From: CAVXDY01 sp963760715
Lineage (GTDB): Bacteria > Actinomycetota > Thermoleophilia > Miltoncostaeales > Miltoncostaeaceae
NCBI GenBank assembly: GCA_963760715.1
Contig: CAVXDY010000004.1
Coordinates: 124,001 to 188,000, forward strand
Direction: 5' to 3'
Length of the DNA: 64,000 nucleotides
Positions 8,561 through 18,828 of the stretch are shown here, piece after piece. The notes under the pieces were generated by a model. It made no database searches and had not been told where the DNA came from. It saw nothing but the letters and a program-made list of their open reading frames with translations. The position numbers and the translations under genes are program-made. Every line of letters starts with the position of its first letter. The stretch's first letter is position 1.

Positions 8561-9390
8561 CGCGCGCCGCCGCCGACTACCCGCTCGTCCTCGAGGGCAA
8601 GGTGCGCGAGGTGCGGCGGGTCGACGCCGAGCGCCTCCTGATCGTGGCGACCGACCGCATCTCCGCCTACGACTGGATCATGCCCACGCCGATCCCGGAC
8701 AAGGGGCGGGTGCTCACCGCGCTCTCGGCGCTGTGGTTCGCGAACACCGCCGACATCGTCCCCAACCACCTGATCGAGCTGTGGAGCGAGCGGGCCATGC
8801 TGGTGCGGCGCCTGGACATGCTCCCGGTGGAGTGCGTGGCCCGCGGCTACCTGGCCGGGTCGGGGTGGCGTGACTACGTGGAGACCGGGGAGGTCTGCGG
8901 CCACCCGCTCCCGCCCGGCCTGCGCCAGGCCGACCCGCTGCCCGCGCCCATCTTCACCCCGGCGACGAAGGCCACCGAGGGGCACGACCTGAACATCACC
9001 CGGGGGGAGGCGGCCGGGATGGTGGGCGCCGGCGTGCTGGCCGAGGCCGAGCGGATCACCCTGGCGCTCTACGAGCGCGCCGCCGGCGTCTGCCGCCGGG
9101 CCGGCCTGATCCTGGCCGACACCAAGTTCGAGCTCGGGCATGATCCCCAGGGGCGGCTGGTGCTGGGCGACGAGGCGCTCACCCCCGACTCCTCGCGCCT
9201 GTGGCCGGCCGACCGGTGGGCGCCGGGGCAGAGCCCGCCCTCCTTCGACAAGCAGTACCTGCGCGACTGGCTCGACCGGATCGGCTGGGACCACGCCTCG
9301 CCGCCCCCCGAGCTGCCGCCCGAGGTGGTCGAGGGCACGCGCGCCCGGTATCTGGAGGCCCACGAGCGGATCGCGGAGGTGCTGGCGTGA
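8557..9390 (+). CDS. purC: SAICAR synthetase
   Basis: PurC couples CAIR with aspartate using ATP. The 277-residue protein begins at GTG 8557 inside the purB stop. It carries LEGKVREV, the ATP-site strand LLIVATDRISAYD, the block ECVARGYLAGSGW, TKATEGHDLNI and LADTKFELG. It resembles the longer, yeast-like form (GSGWRDY insertion) rather than the short E. coli form. The next gene, purS, begins in its stop codon. No purE or purK, which would make its CAIR substrate, is in the window. Confidence 0.95.
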   Translation: MTRAAADYPLVLEGKVREVRRVDAERLLIVATDRISAYDWIMPTPIPDKGRVLTALSALWFANTADIVPNHLIELWSERAMLVRRLDMLPVECVARGYLAGSGWRDYVETGEVCGHPLPPGLRQADPLPAPIFTPATKATEGHDLNITRGEAAGMVGAGVLAEAERITLALYERAAGVCRRAGLILADTKFELGHDPQGRLVLGDEALTPDSSRLWPADRWAPGQSPPSFDKQYLRDWLDRIGWDHASPPPELPPEVVEGTRARYLEAHERIAEVLA

Positions 9391-9623
9391 CCCAGGTGGT
9401 GGTGACGGTGATGCCGAAGGCCGGGGTGCTCGACCCGCAGGGCCAGGCGGTGGCCGGGGCGCTGGCGCAGCTCGGGTTCGCCGGGGTGGGAGAGGTGCGC
9501 ATCGGCAAGCGCATCGAGCTGGAGATCGCGGGCGACGACCCCGCCGCCCAGGCGCGGGCGATGTGCGACGAGCTGCTGGCGAACGCGCTGATCGAGGACT
9601 ACCGCGTCGAGGTCGCCGGGTGA
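9387..9623 (+). CDS. purS: FGAM synthase subunit PurS
   Basis: PurS is the small bridging subunit of the three-part FGAM synthase (PurS, PurQ, PurL) found in Gram-positive bacteria and archaea. The 78-residue protein has the typical VVVTVMPKAGVLDPQGQAV start, then GVGEVRIGKRIEL and a C-terminal helix MCDELLANALIEDYRVEV. It starts at GTG 9387 in the purC stop and ends inside the purQ start. Its presence agrees with the short form of PurL downstream. Confidence 0.96.
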   Translation: MTQVVVTVMPKAGVLDPQGQAVAGALAQLGFAGVGEVRIGKRIELEIAGDDPAAQARAMCDELLANALIEDYRVEVAG

Positions 9624-10258
9624 GGGTGGCCATCGTGCGGTTCCCCGGCTCGCTCGACCACGACAGCGCCCGCCGTGCGGTGGAGCGGCTGGGAGGGGCC
9701 ACCGCGCCCGCCTGGCACGCCGACCCCGAGCTGCCCCCCGAGACGGGCGCCGTGCTGCTGCCGGGCGGCTTCTCCTACGGCGACCACCTGCGCTGCGGCG
9801 CCATCGCCAGCCGCGCGCCGATCATGGCCGCCGTGCGGCGGCACGCCGAGGGCGGCGGCCGCGTGATCGGCATCTGCAACGGCTTCCAGGTGCTGTGCGA
9901 GGCGGGCCTGCTGCCGGGTGCGCTGCGCCGCAACGCCACCCTCTCGTTCGTCTGCCGCCAGATGGACCTGGAGGTCGCCGACGCCGGCACCCCCTGGACC
10001 GCCGGGCTCCCGGCCGGCGCGAGCCTCTCGATCCCGATCAAGAACAACGAGGGCGCCTGGTACGGCGACCCGTCCGAGGCGCGGATCGTGCTGCGCTACG
10101 GCCCCGACAACCCGCTGGGCTCCACCGACCGGGTGGCCGGCGTGAGCAACGCCGCCGGGAACGTGATGGGCCTGATGCCCCATCCCGAGGAGGCGTGCGA
10201 CCCCCTGCTGGGCTCCACGGACGGCGGCCTGGTGCTCGCCGGGCTGGTGGCGCGATGA
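9620..10258 (+). CDS. purQ: FGAM synthase glutaminase subunit PurQ
   Basis: This class I glutamine amidotransferase releases ammonia for PurL. The 212-residue protein shows VAIVRFPGSLDHDSARRA, LLPGGFSYGDHLRCGAIA, the nucleophile region VIGICNGFQVLCEAG (Cys in GICNG) and the C-terminal His/Glu of GLMPHPEEACD. The internal LSIPIKNNEGAWY is the usual contact region. The start is GTG 9620, overlapping purS, and the end overlaps the purL ATG. Confidence 0.97.
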   Translation: MRVAIVRFPGSLDHDSARRAVERLGGATAPAWHADPELPPETGAVLLPGGFSYGDHLRCGAIASRAPIMAAVRRHAEGGGRVIGICNGFQVLCEAGLLPGALRRNATLSFVCRQMDLEVADAGTPWTAGLPAGASLSIPIKNNEGAWYGDPSEARIVLRYGPDNPLGSTDRVAGVSNAAGNVMGLMPHPEEACDPLLGSTDGGLVLAGLVAR

Positions 10259-12438
10259 GCCCGACGGCGCTCTCCCGCCACCGGCAGCTCGGCCTCACCG
10301 ACGACGAGGCCGCCCGCATCCCGGAGCTTCTGGGCCGCGAGCCCAGCGACCCCGAGCTGGTCATGTTCAGCCTCATGTGGAGCGAGCACTGCTCCTACAA
10401 GCACAGCAAGCCGCTGCTGGGGGCCTTCCCCACGACGGGCGATCGCGTGCTGCAGGGCCCGGGCGAGAACGCCGGCGTGGTGGACGTGGGCGACGGGCTG
10501 GCCGTGGCGCTGAAGATCGAGAGCCACAACCACCCGTCGGCCGTGGAGCCCTTCGAGGGCGCGGCCACCGGGGTCGGCGGCATCGTGCGGGACATCCTGG
10601 CGATGGGCGCGCGGCCGATCGCGCTGCTCGACTCCCTGCGCTTCGGCGAGCTGTCGAGCCCGCGCAGCCGCCACCTGTTCACGCGCTCGGTGGCCGGCAT
10701 CGGGCACTACGGGAACTGCATCGGGGTGCCGACCGTCGGCGGCGAGGTGTCGTTCGACGACCGCTACGAGGAGTCGTGCCTGGTCAACGCCATGTGCGTG
10801 GGCGTCGTCGACCCGGACCGGGTGCTCAGGGCCGCGGCCTCGGGCCCGGGCAACGCCCTCGTGCTGATCGGGAACCGCACCGGCCGCGACGGCATCGGCG
10901 GGGCGAGCGTGCTGGCCTCGGCGGAGCTGGACGAGGACGAGGACAAGCGCCCGTCGGTGCAGGTGAGCGACCCGTTCACCGAGCGCAAGCTCATGGACTG
11001 CTGCCTGGAGCTGGCCGGCGCCGGGGCGTTCGTGGCGCTTCAGGACCTGGGCGCCGCCGGCCTCACCAGCGCGGCCAGCGAGATGGCGGCCAAGGGACGG
11101 CTGGGCCTGGACATCGACCTCGACCTCGTGCCCCTGCGCGAGCGCCTGAGCGCGGCGGAGATCCTGGTATCGGAGAGCCAGGAGCGCATGCTGGCGGTGG
11201 TCGAGCCCGGGCGGGTGGACGAGGTGGTGGCCGCGTGCCGCCGCTGGGACCTCGACGCGACGCCGATCGGCACCGTGACCGAGGGCGAGAACCTGGTGGC
11301 GCGGTCCGGCGGCGAGGTCGTCGTCAACCTCCCGGCCCGGTTCCTGGCCGACGAGGCCCCGGTGTACGGGGTGCCGCGGGTGCCGGCCCCGGCGCCCGAG
11401 CCGCTCGACCTCGCGACGTTCCCCGAGCCGGACGACCTCGCCGGCGCCTGGCTCGCGCTGCTCTCCCGCCCGGGCATCGCCAGCAAGCGGTGGATCTACG
11501 AGCGCTACGACCACCTGGTCGGGGCCAACACCATCCGCCGGCCGGGCGGCGACGCCGCGGTGGTGCGCCTGCCGGGATCGGAGCGGGCGATCGCGCTCAC
11601 CACCGACTGCGCCGAGCGCCACTGCGAGCTCGATCCGCGCGGCGGCGGCCGGGCCTCGGTGCTGGAGGCCGCCCGGAACCTGGCGTGCGTGGGATCCCGG
11701 CCGGTGGCCGCGACCGACTGCCTCAACTTCCCCAACCCGGAGAAGGGCTCCACGGGCTGGCGGCTGGCGGAGGCGATCGCGGGGATGAGCGACGCGCTCC
11801 GGGCCCTGGGGGTGCCCGTCGTGTCCGGGAACGTGTCCCTCTACAATGAGAGCGCGAGCCGGGCGATTCTTCCGACGCCGGTGGTGGGGATGATGGGCCT
11901 TCTGGAGCGCGCCGACGCCAGCGTCGGGCACGCGTTCATCGCCGAGGGCGACGCCCTGCTGCTGCTCGGAGACGACGGCGTCATCGACGGCTCGGAGTAC
12001 CTGGGGCGCACGGAGGGCAGGATCCCTGACGTGGACGTGGAGCGGGAGGTGGCCACCATCGAGCTTGTGATCCGGGCCGCACAGGAGGGCATCCTGCGCA
12101 GCGCCCACGACGTGTCCGGCGGGGGCCTCGCCGTCGCGCTCGCCGAGAGCGCCCTGGGCGGCGGCCTCGGCGCGGAGGTGCGCGTCGCGCCCGGCCGGCG
12201 CGACGACGAGGTGCTGTTCGGCGAGGGCGGCGGGCGGATCCTGGTGAGCGTCCGGGCCGGGGACGCCGACCGGGTCGCCGCGCTGAGCGCCGAGATCGGG
12301 GTGCCGGTGCGCATCGCGCCCCTCGGCGCGGTGGGGGGCGCCGACGTCGTGATCCACGTCGGGGAGCGGGAGGTGCGCCTGCCGCTGGACGCGGCCCGCG
12401 ACGCCCACGAGGGCGGCCTCCCGGGGGCGCTGTCATGA
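10255..12438 (+). CDS. purL: FGAM synthase large subunit PurL (short form)
   Basis: PurL converts FGAR, ATP and ammonia from PurQ to FGAM. The 727-residue length matches the short PurL that works with PurS and PurQ. Motifs include LMWSEHCSYKHS at the N-terminus, KIESHNHPSAVEPFEGAATG, GGEVSF, IGNRTGRDGIGGAS, VQDLGAAGLTSA-like text (reading LQDLGAAGLTSA) and SESQERML. The second half has TDCNxR-like TDCAERHCELDP and AHDVSGGGLAVALAE. ATG 10255 lies in the purQ stop, and the 3' end overlaps the ATG of the fused purF-purM gene. Confidence 0.97.
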   Translation: MSPTALSRHRQLGLTDDEAARIPELLGREPSDPELVMFSLMWSEHCSYKHSKPLLGAFPTTGDRVLQGPGENAGVVDVGDGLAVALKIESHNHPSAVEPFEGAATGVGGIVRDILAMGARPIALLDSLRFGELSSPRSRHLFTRSVAGIGHYGNCIGVPTVGGEVSFDDRYEESCLVNAMCVGVVDPDRVLRAAASGPGNALVLIGNRTGRDGIGGASVLASAELDEDEDKRPSVQVSDPFTERKLMDCCLELAGAGAFVALQDLGAAGLTSAASEMAAKGRLGLDIDLDLVPLRERLSAAEILVSESQERMLAVVEPGRVDEVVAACRRWDLDATPIGTVTEGENLVARSGGEVVVNLPARFLADEAPVYGVPRVPAPAPEPLDLATFPEPDDLAGAWLALLSRPGIASKRWIYERYDHLVGANTIRRPGGDAAVVRLPGSERAIALTTDCAERHCELDPRGGGRASVLEAARNLACVGSRPVAATDCLNFPNPEKGSTGWRLAEAIAGMSDALRALGVPVVSGNVSLYNESASRAILPTPVVGMMGLLERADASVGHAFIAEGDALLLLGDDGVIDGSEYLGRTEGRIPDVDVEREVATIELVIRAAQEGILRSAHDVSGGGLAVALAESALGGGLGAEVRVAPGRRDDEVLFGEGGGRILVSVRAGDADRVAALSAEIGVPVRIAPLGAVGGADVVIHVGEREVRLPLDAARDAHEGGLPGALS

Positions 12439-14861
12439 GCGAGGAGCCCGGGACGGTGCTCGACGACCATCCCAAGGAGGAGTGCGGCGTGTTCGGCGTG
12501 GTCGCGCCGGGGCGCGACGTGTCGCGCCTCTCCTTCTACGCGCTCCACGCGCTTCAGCACCGCGGCCAGGAGAGCGCGGGGATCGCGGTGCGCGACGGCG
12601 GCCACGTGACCGTCCAGCGGGACCTCGGCCTGGTGAGCGCCGTGTTCGACGAGCCCTCCCTGAGGAGCCTGACCGGCGACGCCGCCATCGGCCACGTGCG
12701 CTACTCGACGACCGGCGCCAACAAGTGGGACAACGCCCAGCCGGTCACCCAGACCCGCGGCGGCGACATCGTGGCGCTCGGCCACAACGGCAACCTCACC
12801 AACACCGGCGAGCTGCGGGCCGAGATGGAGCTCGCGTCGGTGGATCTGCGGGCGAGCACGGACTCCGAGATCATCGCGGCGATGATCGCCGCCGAGCAGG
12901 GCAGCCTGCTGGCCGCGGCCAGCGCCGTCATGCCGCGCCTGGTGGGCGCCTACTCGGTCGTCGCCATGTCCAGCAGGGAGCTCGTGGCCTTCCGGGACGC
13001 CCACGGCGTGCGCCCCATGGTGCTCGGCCGGCTCGACGACGACGGCTGGTGCGTGGCGTCGGAGACCTGCGCCCTCGACCAGATCGGCGCCACCTACGTG
13101 CGCGACGTGCGCCCGGGCGAGGCCGTGCGCCTCGAGGCCACGGGCCTCCGCAGCCGGCAGGTGCTGCCGTCGGCGGGCGCCCGGCTGTGCGTGTTCGAGC
13201 ACATCTACTTCGCGCGGCCGGACAGCCAGATGGAGGGCCTCACGGTGTGGGAGGCGCGCCGGGCGATGGGCGCCGAGCTCGCCCGCGAGAGCCCCGCGGA
13301 CGCCGACATGGTGGTGGGCCTGCCCGACAGCGGCACCCCCGCGGCCATCGGCTTCGCCCAGGAGTCGGGCATCCCCTACGCCGAGGCGGTGGTGCGGAAC
13401 CGCTACGTCGGGCGCAGCTTCATCCAGCCCGACCAGACCATGCGCCAGCACGGGATCCGGCTGAAGTTCAACCCGCTCCCGGCGGTGATCGGGGGCAAGC
13501 GCCTGGTGGTGGTGGACGACTCGATCGTGCGCGGGAACACCACCCGCCAGATCGTGGCGATGCTGTTCGACGCGGGCGCCGCCGAGGTGCACATGCGCAT
13601 CTCGAGCCCGCCGATCCTGTGGCCCTGCTACTACGGCATCGACATGGCCGACCGGTCGGAGCTGGTGGCGGCCGGACGGACGGTGGAGGAGATCGCCGCG
13701 CTCACCGCGTCGCACTCGCTGGCGTACCTCTCGCTGGAGGGGCTGCAGCGGGCGCTGGGGCGCCCGGCGTCGGGCTACTGCCGCGCCTGCTTCACCGGCG
13801 AGTACCCGATCCCGATCCCCGACTCCTCCGTGAAGCTCCGGTTCGAGCCGGGCGTGCCCCTGCCCGCCGCATTGCGCGGGCTAACGCGCATCCGGGCAGC
13901 GGGGCCGCTGTCCTACCGCGACGCGGGCGTCGATCTCGACGCCGCGCGGCGGCACACGGACGCGATCGCAGGCCTCGTCGCCGGCGGCCAGACCGGCTTC
14001 GCCGCCGCGCACGCCCTGCCGCCCGGGATGCGCGAGCCCATGCTCGTGAGCTGCACCGACGGGGTGGGCACGAAGCTGCTGCTGGCGCAGGAGCTGGGGC
14101 GCCTGGAGGGGCTCGGCCAGGACCTGGTGGCGATGTGCGTCAACGACCTGGCCTGCACCGGGGCGCGCCCCCTGGTGTTCCTGGACTACCTGGCCGTGGG
14201 GCGCCTGGACCCGGTGGAGGGGGCGGCCCTGGTGCGCTCGATCGCCGAGGCGTGCGCCGCCGTGGGCTGCGCGCTCGCCGGCGGGGAGACCGCCGAGATG
14301 CCGGGGCTCTACGCGCCCGGCCACTTCGACCTGGCCGGCTTCGCCTGCGGGGTCGTGGAGCGCTCCGAGATGCTCGGCGCGCACCGCGTGCGGGAGGGGG
14401 ACGTCGTCGTCGGGATCCCCTCCTCCGGGCTCCACTCGAACGGGTTCTCGCTGGTGCGCGCCCTCGTCGCGGATGGTGCGCTCGCGCCCGACGCCGATCT
14501 GCTGCTGGCGCCCACCCGCCTCTACGTCGAGCACATCGCGCGGCTCGCGGAGGCCGGCGTGAGCGTGCGGGCGGCGGCCCACATCACGGGGGGCGGCATC
14601 CCGGAGAACCTGCCGCGGGCGCTGCCCGAGGGCCTCACGGCGGCGCTGGACCGCTCGCGGTGGGAGTCGGGGCCGGCGATCGATGCCGTCATGGCGACCG
14701 GGCGCGTGGCCGAGGACGAGGCGTGGCGCACGTTCAACATGGGCCTCGGCATGTGCGTGGTCGTGGCCCCGGAGTCGGCGGCCGCGGCGACGGCCGTCCT
14801 CGACGACGCGCGGGAGGTGGGGCGGGTGGTGGCCGGAGGAGGCGGGGTCCGGATTGCCTGA
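12435..14861 (+). CDS. purF-purM: PurF-PurM fusion: amidophosphoribosyltransferase joined to AIR synthetase
   Basis: One open frame of 808 residues holds two enzymes. Residues 1 to about 475 are PurF, which makes phosphoribosylamine from PRPP and glutamine. They include a short propeptide, the predicted nucleophile Cys17 (EECGVFGVV), RYSTTGANKWDNAQP, the PRPP loop LVVVDDSIVRGNTTR, and four cysteines placed as in the B. subtilis iron-sulfur type (RLCVFEH, LWPCYYG, GYCRAC). Residues 491-808 are PurM, which closes FGAM to AIR: LSYRDAGVDLDAARRH, VSCTDGVGTKLLLA, MCVNDLACTGARPL, LAGGETAEMPGLY and HITGGGIPENLPR. No stop separates them. The only internal start candidate is TTG 13872, without a Shine-Dalgarno. 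A TAA lies in another frame at 13882. The fusion reading is likely but should be checked. Confidence 0.85.
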   Translation: MSEEPGTVLDDHPKEECGVFGVVAPGRDVSRLSFYALHALQHRGQESAGIAVRDGGHVTVQRDLGLVSAVFDEPSLRSLTGDAAIGHVRYSTTGANKWDNAQPVTQTRGGDIVALGHNGNLTNTGELRAEMELASVDLRASTDSEIIAAMIAAEQGSLLAAASAVMPRLVGAYSVVAMSSRELVAFRDAHGVRPMVLGRLDDDGWCVASETCALDQIGATYVRDVRPGEAVRLEATGLRSRQVLPSAGARLCVFEHIYFARPDSQMEGLTVWEARRAMGAELARESPADADMVVGLPDSGTPAAIGFAQESGIPYAEAVVRNRYVGRSFIQPDQTMRQHGIRLKFNPLPAVIGGKRLVVVDDSIVRGNTTRQIVAMLFDAGAAEVHMRISSPPILWPCYYGIDMADRSELVAAGRTVEEIAALTASHSLAYLSLEGLQRALGRPASGYCRACFTGEYPIPIPDSSVKLRFEPGVPLPAALRGLTRIRAAGPLSYRDAGVDLDAARRHTDAIAGLVAGGQTGFAAAHALPPGMREPMLVSCTDGVGTKLLLAQELGRLEGLGQDLVAMCVNDLACTGARPLVFLDYLAVGRLDPVEGAALVRSIAEACAAVGCALAGGETAEMPGLYAPGHFDLAGFACGVVERSEMLGAHRVREGDVVVGIPSSGLHSNGFSLVRALVADGALAPDADLLLAPTRLYVEHIARLAEAGVSVRAAAHITGGGIPENLPRALPEGLTAALDRSRWESGPAIDAVMATGRVAEDEAWRTFNMGLGMCVVVAPESAAAATAVLDDAREVGRVVAGGGGVRIA

Positions 14862-14874
14862 GGGGGCCGGACCC

Positions 14875-15491
14875 TTGCGGGTGGCGGTGCTGGTGTCGGG
14901 CGGTGGCACGAACCTGCAGAGCCTGATCGACTCGGTGCACCGGCCCGGGGGGGCGATCGAGATCGTGCTGGTGGTGGGCTCGAAGGCCGACGCCTTCGGC
15001 CTGGAGCGCGCGCGGGCGGCGGGCATCCCCACCGAGGTGGTGGCGATGGCCGGGCGCTCCCGCGAGGACCGCGACCGCGAGCTGGCCGAGGTGGTGGAGG
15101 CGGGCGATCCCGGGCTCGTGGTGCTCGCGGGGTGGATGAGCATCCTGACCGGCGTCTTCCTCGACCGCTTCCCGGACCGGGTCATCAACCTGCACCCGTC
15201 CCTGCTTCCGGCGTTCCCCGGGCTGCACGCGATCGAGCAGGCGCTGGCCTTCGGGGCCCGGGTCACCGGGGTGACGGTCCACTACGCCGAGGAGCTCGTC
15301 GACGGCGGTCCGCCCATCCTCCAAGAGGCCGTGCCGGTGCTGTACGGTGACACCGCGGAGACGCTCACCGAGCGGATTCGTGGCGTGGAGCACCGTCTCG
15401 TACCCGAGGCGGTCCGCCTCTTCGCCGCCGGCAGGGTGCGTCGCGATCCCAGGGATCGGCGCCAGGTAGAGGTCGGTCCTGTGGAGGACGA

Positions 15492-15495
<4 letters not shown>
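14875..15495 (+). CDS. purN: GAR transformylase (folate-dependent)
   Basis: PurN transfers a formyl group from 10-formyltetrahydrofolate to GAR. The 206-residue protein has VAVLVSGGGTNLQSLID at its start, GWMSILTGVFLDRFPDRVINLHPSLLPAFPG with the catalytic Asn-His pair, GVTVHYAEELVDGGPPI and a normal end. I start it at TTG 14875, eight bases after AGGGGG. TTG 14854 behind GGAGGAGG is the alternative and would add seven residues. The stop overlaps the purH GTG. Confidence 0.94.
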
Positions 15496-17033
<1,538 letters not shown>

Positions 17034-17036
17034 TGC

Positions 17037-17052
17037 GGCGGCGTGCGCCGCC
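17037..17052. terminator. Hairpin between convergent purH and ABC permease genes
   Basis: GGCGGC, loop GTGC, GCCGCC starts four bases after the purH stop and nine bases before the end of the convergent permease gene. There is no T-run on either side, so it would act only as a weak or bidirectional terminator. Confidence 0.4.
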
Positions 17053-17061
17053 CGACCACGT

Positions 17062-17802
17062 TCACTCCACGTCGCGCCGGCTCATCAAGGTCGCGCCGAC
17101 CGCGAGCAGGGCGGCGACATAGGCGGCGAGCACGAGCCCGCCCGCCCAGGGGGCCAGCACGCCGCTGCCGCCCGCGGCGCTCGCGGGCATGCTGGTGAGC
17201 GCGTCGGAGGCCCCGTCGAGGCTGTACGGGGCGTAGGCGTCAACCGCCGTGGCGAGGAGGCCGTCGACGAGGGCCGTCCACACGAGCGCGACGGCGATCG
17301 CCCCCGCCTGGCTGCGGACGATGGTGCCGAGTGCGAGGCCCAGCACCGCGGAGCCGGCCGCGAGGGGGACGAAACCGGCCAGCATCGCGGCGATGCGCGC
17401 GTCCGACAGCCCCGCGGGCGTGTCGGTGGCGGCGAGCACGGGGAGGACCACGAGCGCCGTGAGCCCGGAGGCGAGCGCGCCCAGCAGCCCGCCCACGAGG
17501 GCGTAGGCGATCGCCTTGGCGGCCAGCACCCGGCCACGCCGCGGCGTGACGAGCAGGGTGATCCGGATGGTGCCGTGCCTGTGCTCCCCCGCGATGCCGA
17601 CGATCCCGAGGACCATGGTCAGCGTCACGACGATGCCGGTGAGCTGGATCTCGCCGGCGACGTCGTCCCCGGGCCTGATCTCCTTCAGGGCGAAGTTCAG
17701 CAGGTGGAAGACGGCGATCAGGCCGAGCGCCGCGGCCGTCAGGATCCACGAGGTGCGCGTCGTGCGCAGCTTGAGGAGCTCGGCGGCGACCAGGCGTCTC
17801 AT
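17062..17802 (-). CDS. ABC-2 type transporter permease
   Basis: A 246-residue membrane protein with about six helices begins MRRLVAAELLKLRTTRTSW, the usual amphipathic start of ABC-2 permeases. The stretch GIAGEHRHGTIRITLLVTPRR is characteristic of the family. ATG 17802 lies within the stop of the ATPase gene upstream (ATGA), so the two are translationally coupled and form one exporter. The substrate is unknown; similar pairs export antibiotics or other small hydrophobic compounds. Confidence 0.88.
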   Translation of the reverse strand: MRRLVAAELLKLRTTRTSWILTAAALGLIAVFHLLNFALKEIRPGDDVAGEIQLTGIVVTLTMVLGIVGIAGEHRHGTIRITLLVTPRRGRVLAAKAIAYALVGGLLGALASGLTALVVLPVLAATDTPAGLSDARIAAMLAGFVPLAAGSAVLGLALGTIVRSQAGAIAVALVWTALVDGLLATAVDAYAPYSLDGASDALTSMPASAAGGSGVLAPWAGGLVLAAYVAALLAVGATLMSRRDVE

Positions 17803-18692
17803 CGCACCGCCTCGCGGCCCGCGCCCGTGAGCTCCAGGAAGGCGTCCTCGAGCGTGCGGGCGGCGGGACGGAGCTCGTGGAGGGCGACGCCGGCCGCCGC
17901 CGCCACGTCGCCCACCTCGTCCACCGTGGCGCCGCGCACGAGCAGGGCGTCCTCGCCGTCGCGCTCCACCAGCCGGCCCCGGGCGGCGAGCGCCGAGGCC
18001 AGCCGCTGCCGCTCGGACGTGCGCACGCGTACGCCGTCGCCCCCGGTCAGCCCCTTGAGCGGCCCCTCGGCCACCAGGCGGCCGCGGTGAAGGATGACCA
18101 CGTCGTCCACCGTCTGCGCCACCTCGGCCAGGATGTGGCTCGAGACCAGGATCGTCCGGCCCTCGTCGGCGCCGGCCCGGAGGAGATCGCGCAACCAGCG
18201 GATGCCCTGGGGATCGAGCCCGTTCGCCGGCTCGTCCAGGACGAGCGCCCGCGGCTCCCCGAGGAGCGCGCAGGCCAGCGCAAGGCGCTGGCGCATGCCC
18301 TGGGAGTAGGTCCCGACGCGTCGGTCGGCTGCGTCGAGCAGGCCGACGAGGCCGAGGACGTCCGGGACCCGTCCGTGGGCGAGGCCCGCCGCCAGGGCGA
18401 CCGACCGCAGGTGGTCGCGGGCGGTGCGGCCGGGATGGAAGGCCGAGCCCTCCAGCACGGCGCCGACGCATCGGACCGGATCGACCAGGTCCCGGTACCG
18501 GCACCCGTCGATGGTCGCCGTCCCGGCGGTGGGGGCCGCGAGGCCGAGCAGCATCCGCAGCGTCGTGCTCTTCCCCGCCCCGTTGGGCCCGAGGAAGCCC
18601 ACGATCCGGCCGGGCTCGACGCGGAACGTGAGGCCGTCAACCGCCGGTCTCTCGCCGTACCGCTTCGTGAGCGACTCGACCTCGAGAACCAC
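17799..18692 (-). CDS. ABC transporter ATP-binding protein
   Basis: This is the ATPase of the exporter. It has Walker A GPNGAGKST, Q-loop region VGAVLEGSAF (an acidic/Leu variant without the usual Gln), signature YSQGMRQRLALA, Walker B ALVLDEPANGLDP and the switch His in VSSH. About 80 residues of C-terminal regulatory tail follow. I chose GTG 18692 because it gives the standard VVLEVESLTKRYG beginning and has GGGGAGC seven bases upstream. ATG 18746 would add an unrelated leader. The length is then 297 residues. It is the first gene of a two-gene operon. Confidence 0.9.
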   Translation of the reverse strand: MVLEVESLTKRYGERPAVDGLTFRVEPGRIVGFLGPNGAGKSTTLRMLLGLAAPTAGTATIDGCRYRDLVDPVRCVGAVLEGSAFHPGRTARDHLRSVALAAGLAHGRVPDVLGLVGLLDAADRRVGTYSQGMRQRLALACALLGEPRALVLDEPANGLDPQGIRWLRDLLRAGADEGRTILVSSHILAEVAQTVDDVVILHRGRLVAEGPLKGLTGGDGVRVRTSERQRLASALAARGRLVERDGEDALLVRGATVDEVGDVAAAAGVALHELRPAARTLEDAFLELTGAGREAVR

Positions 18693-18828
18693 CGTCCAGC
18701 GCTCCCCACGCAGAAGGTGAACGCCACCACCCTCCCCCTCATGCATCCCCTCGCCATCGGGCGCCGCGCGGATCCGCGGCTGCGGCCTTTCCGTACCGGC
18801 GGCCGCGGATCCCGCGGGCGGGCCTCTC

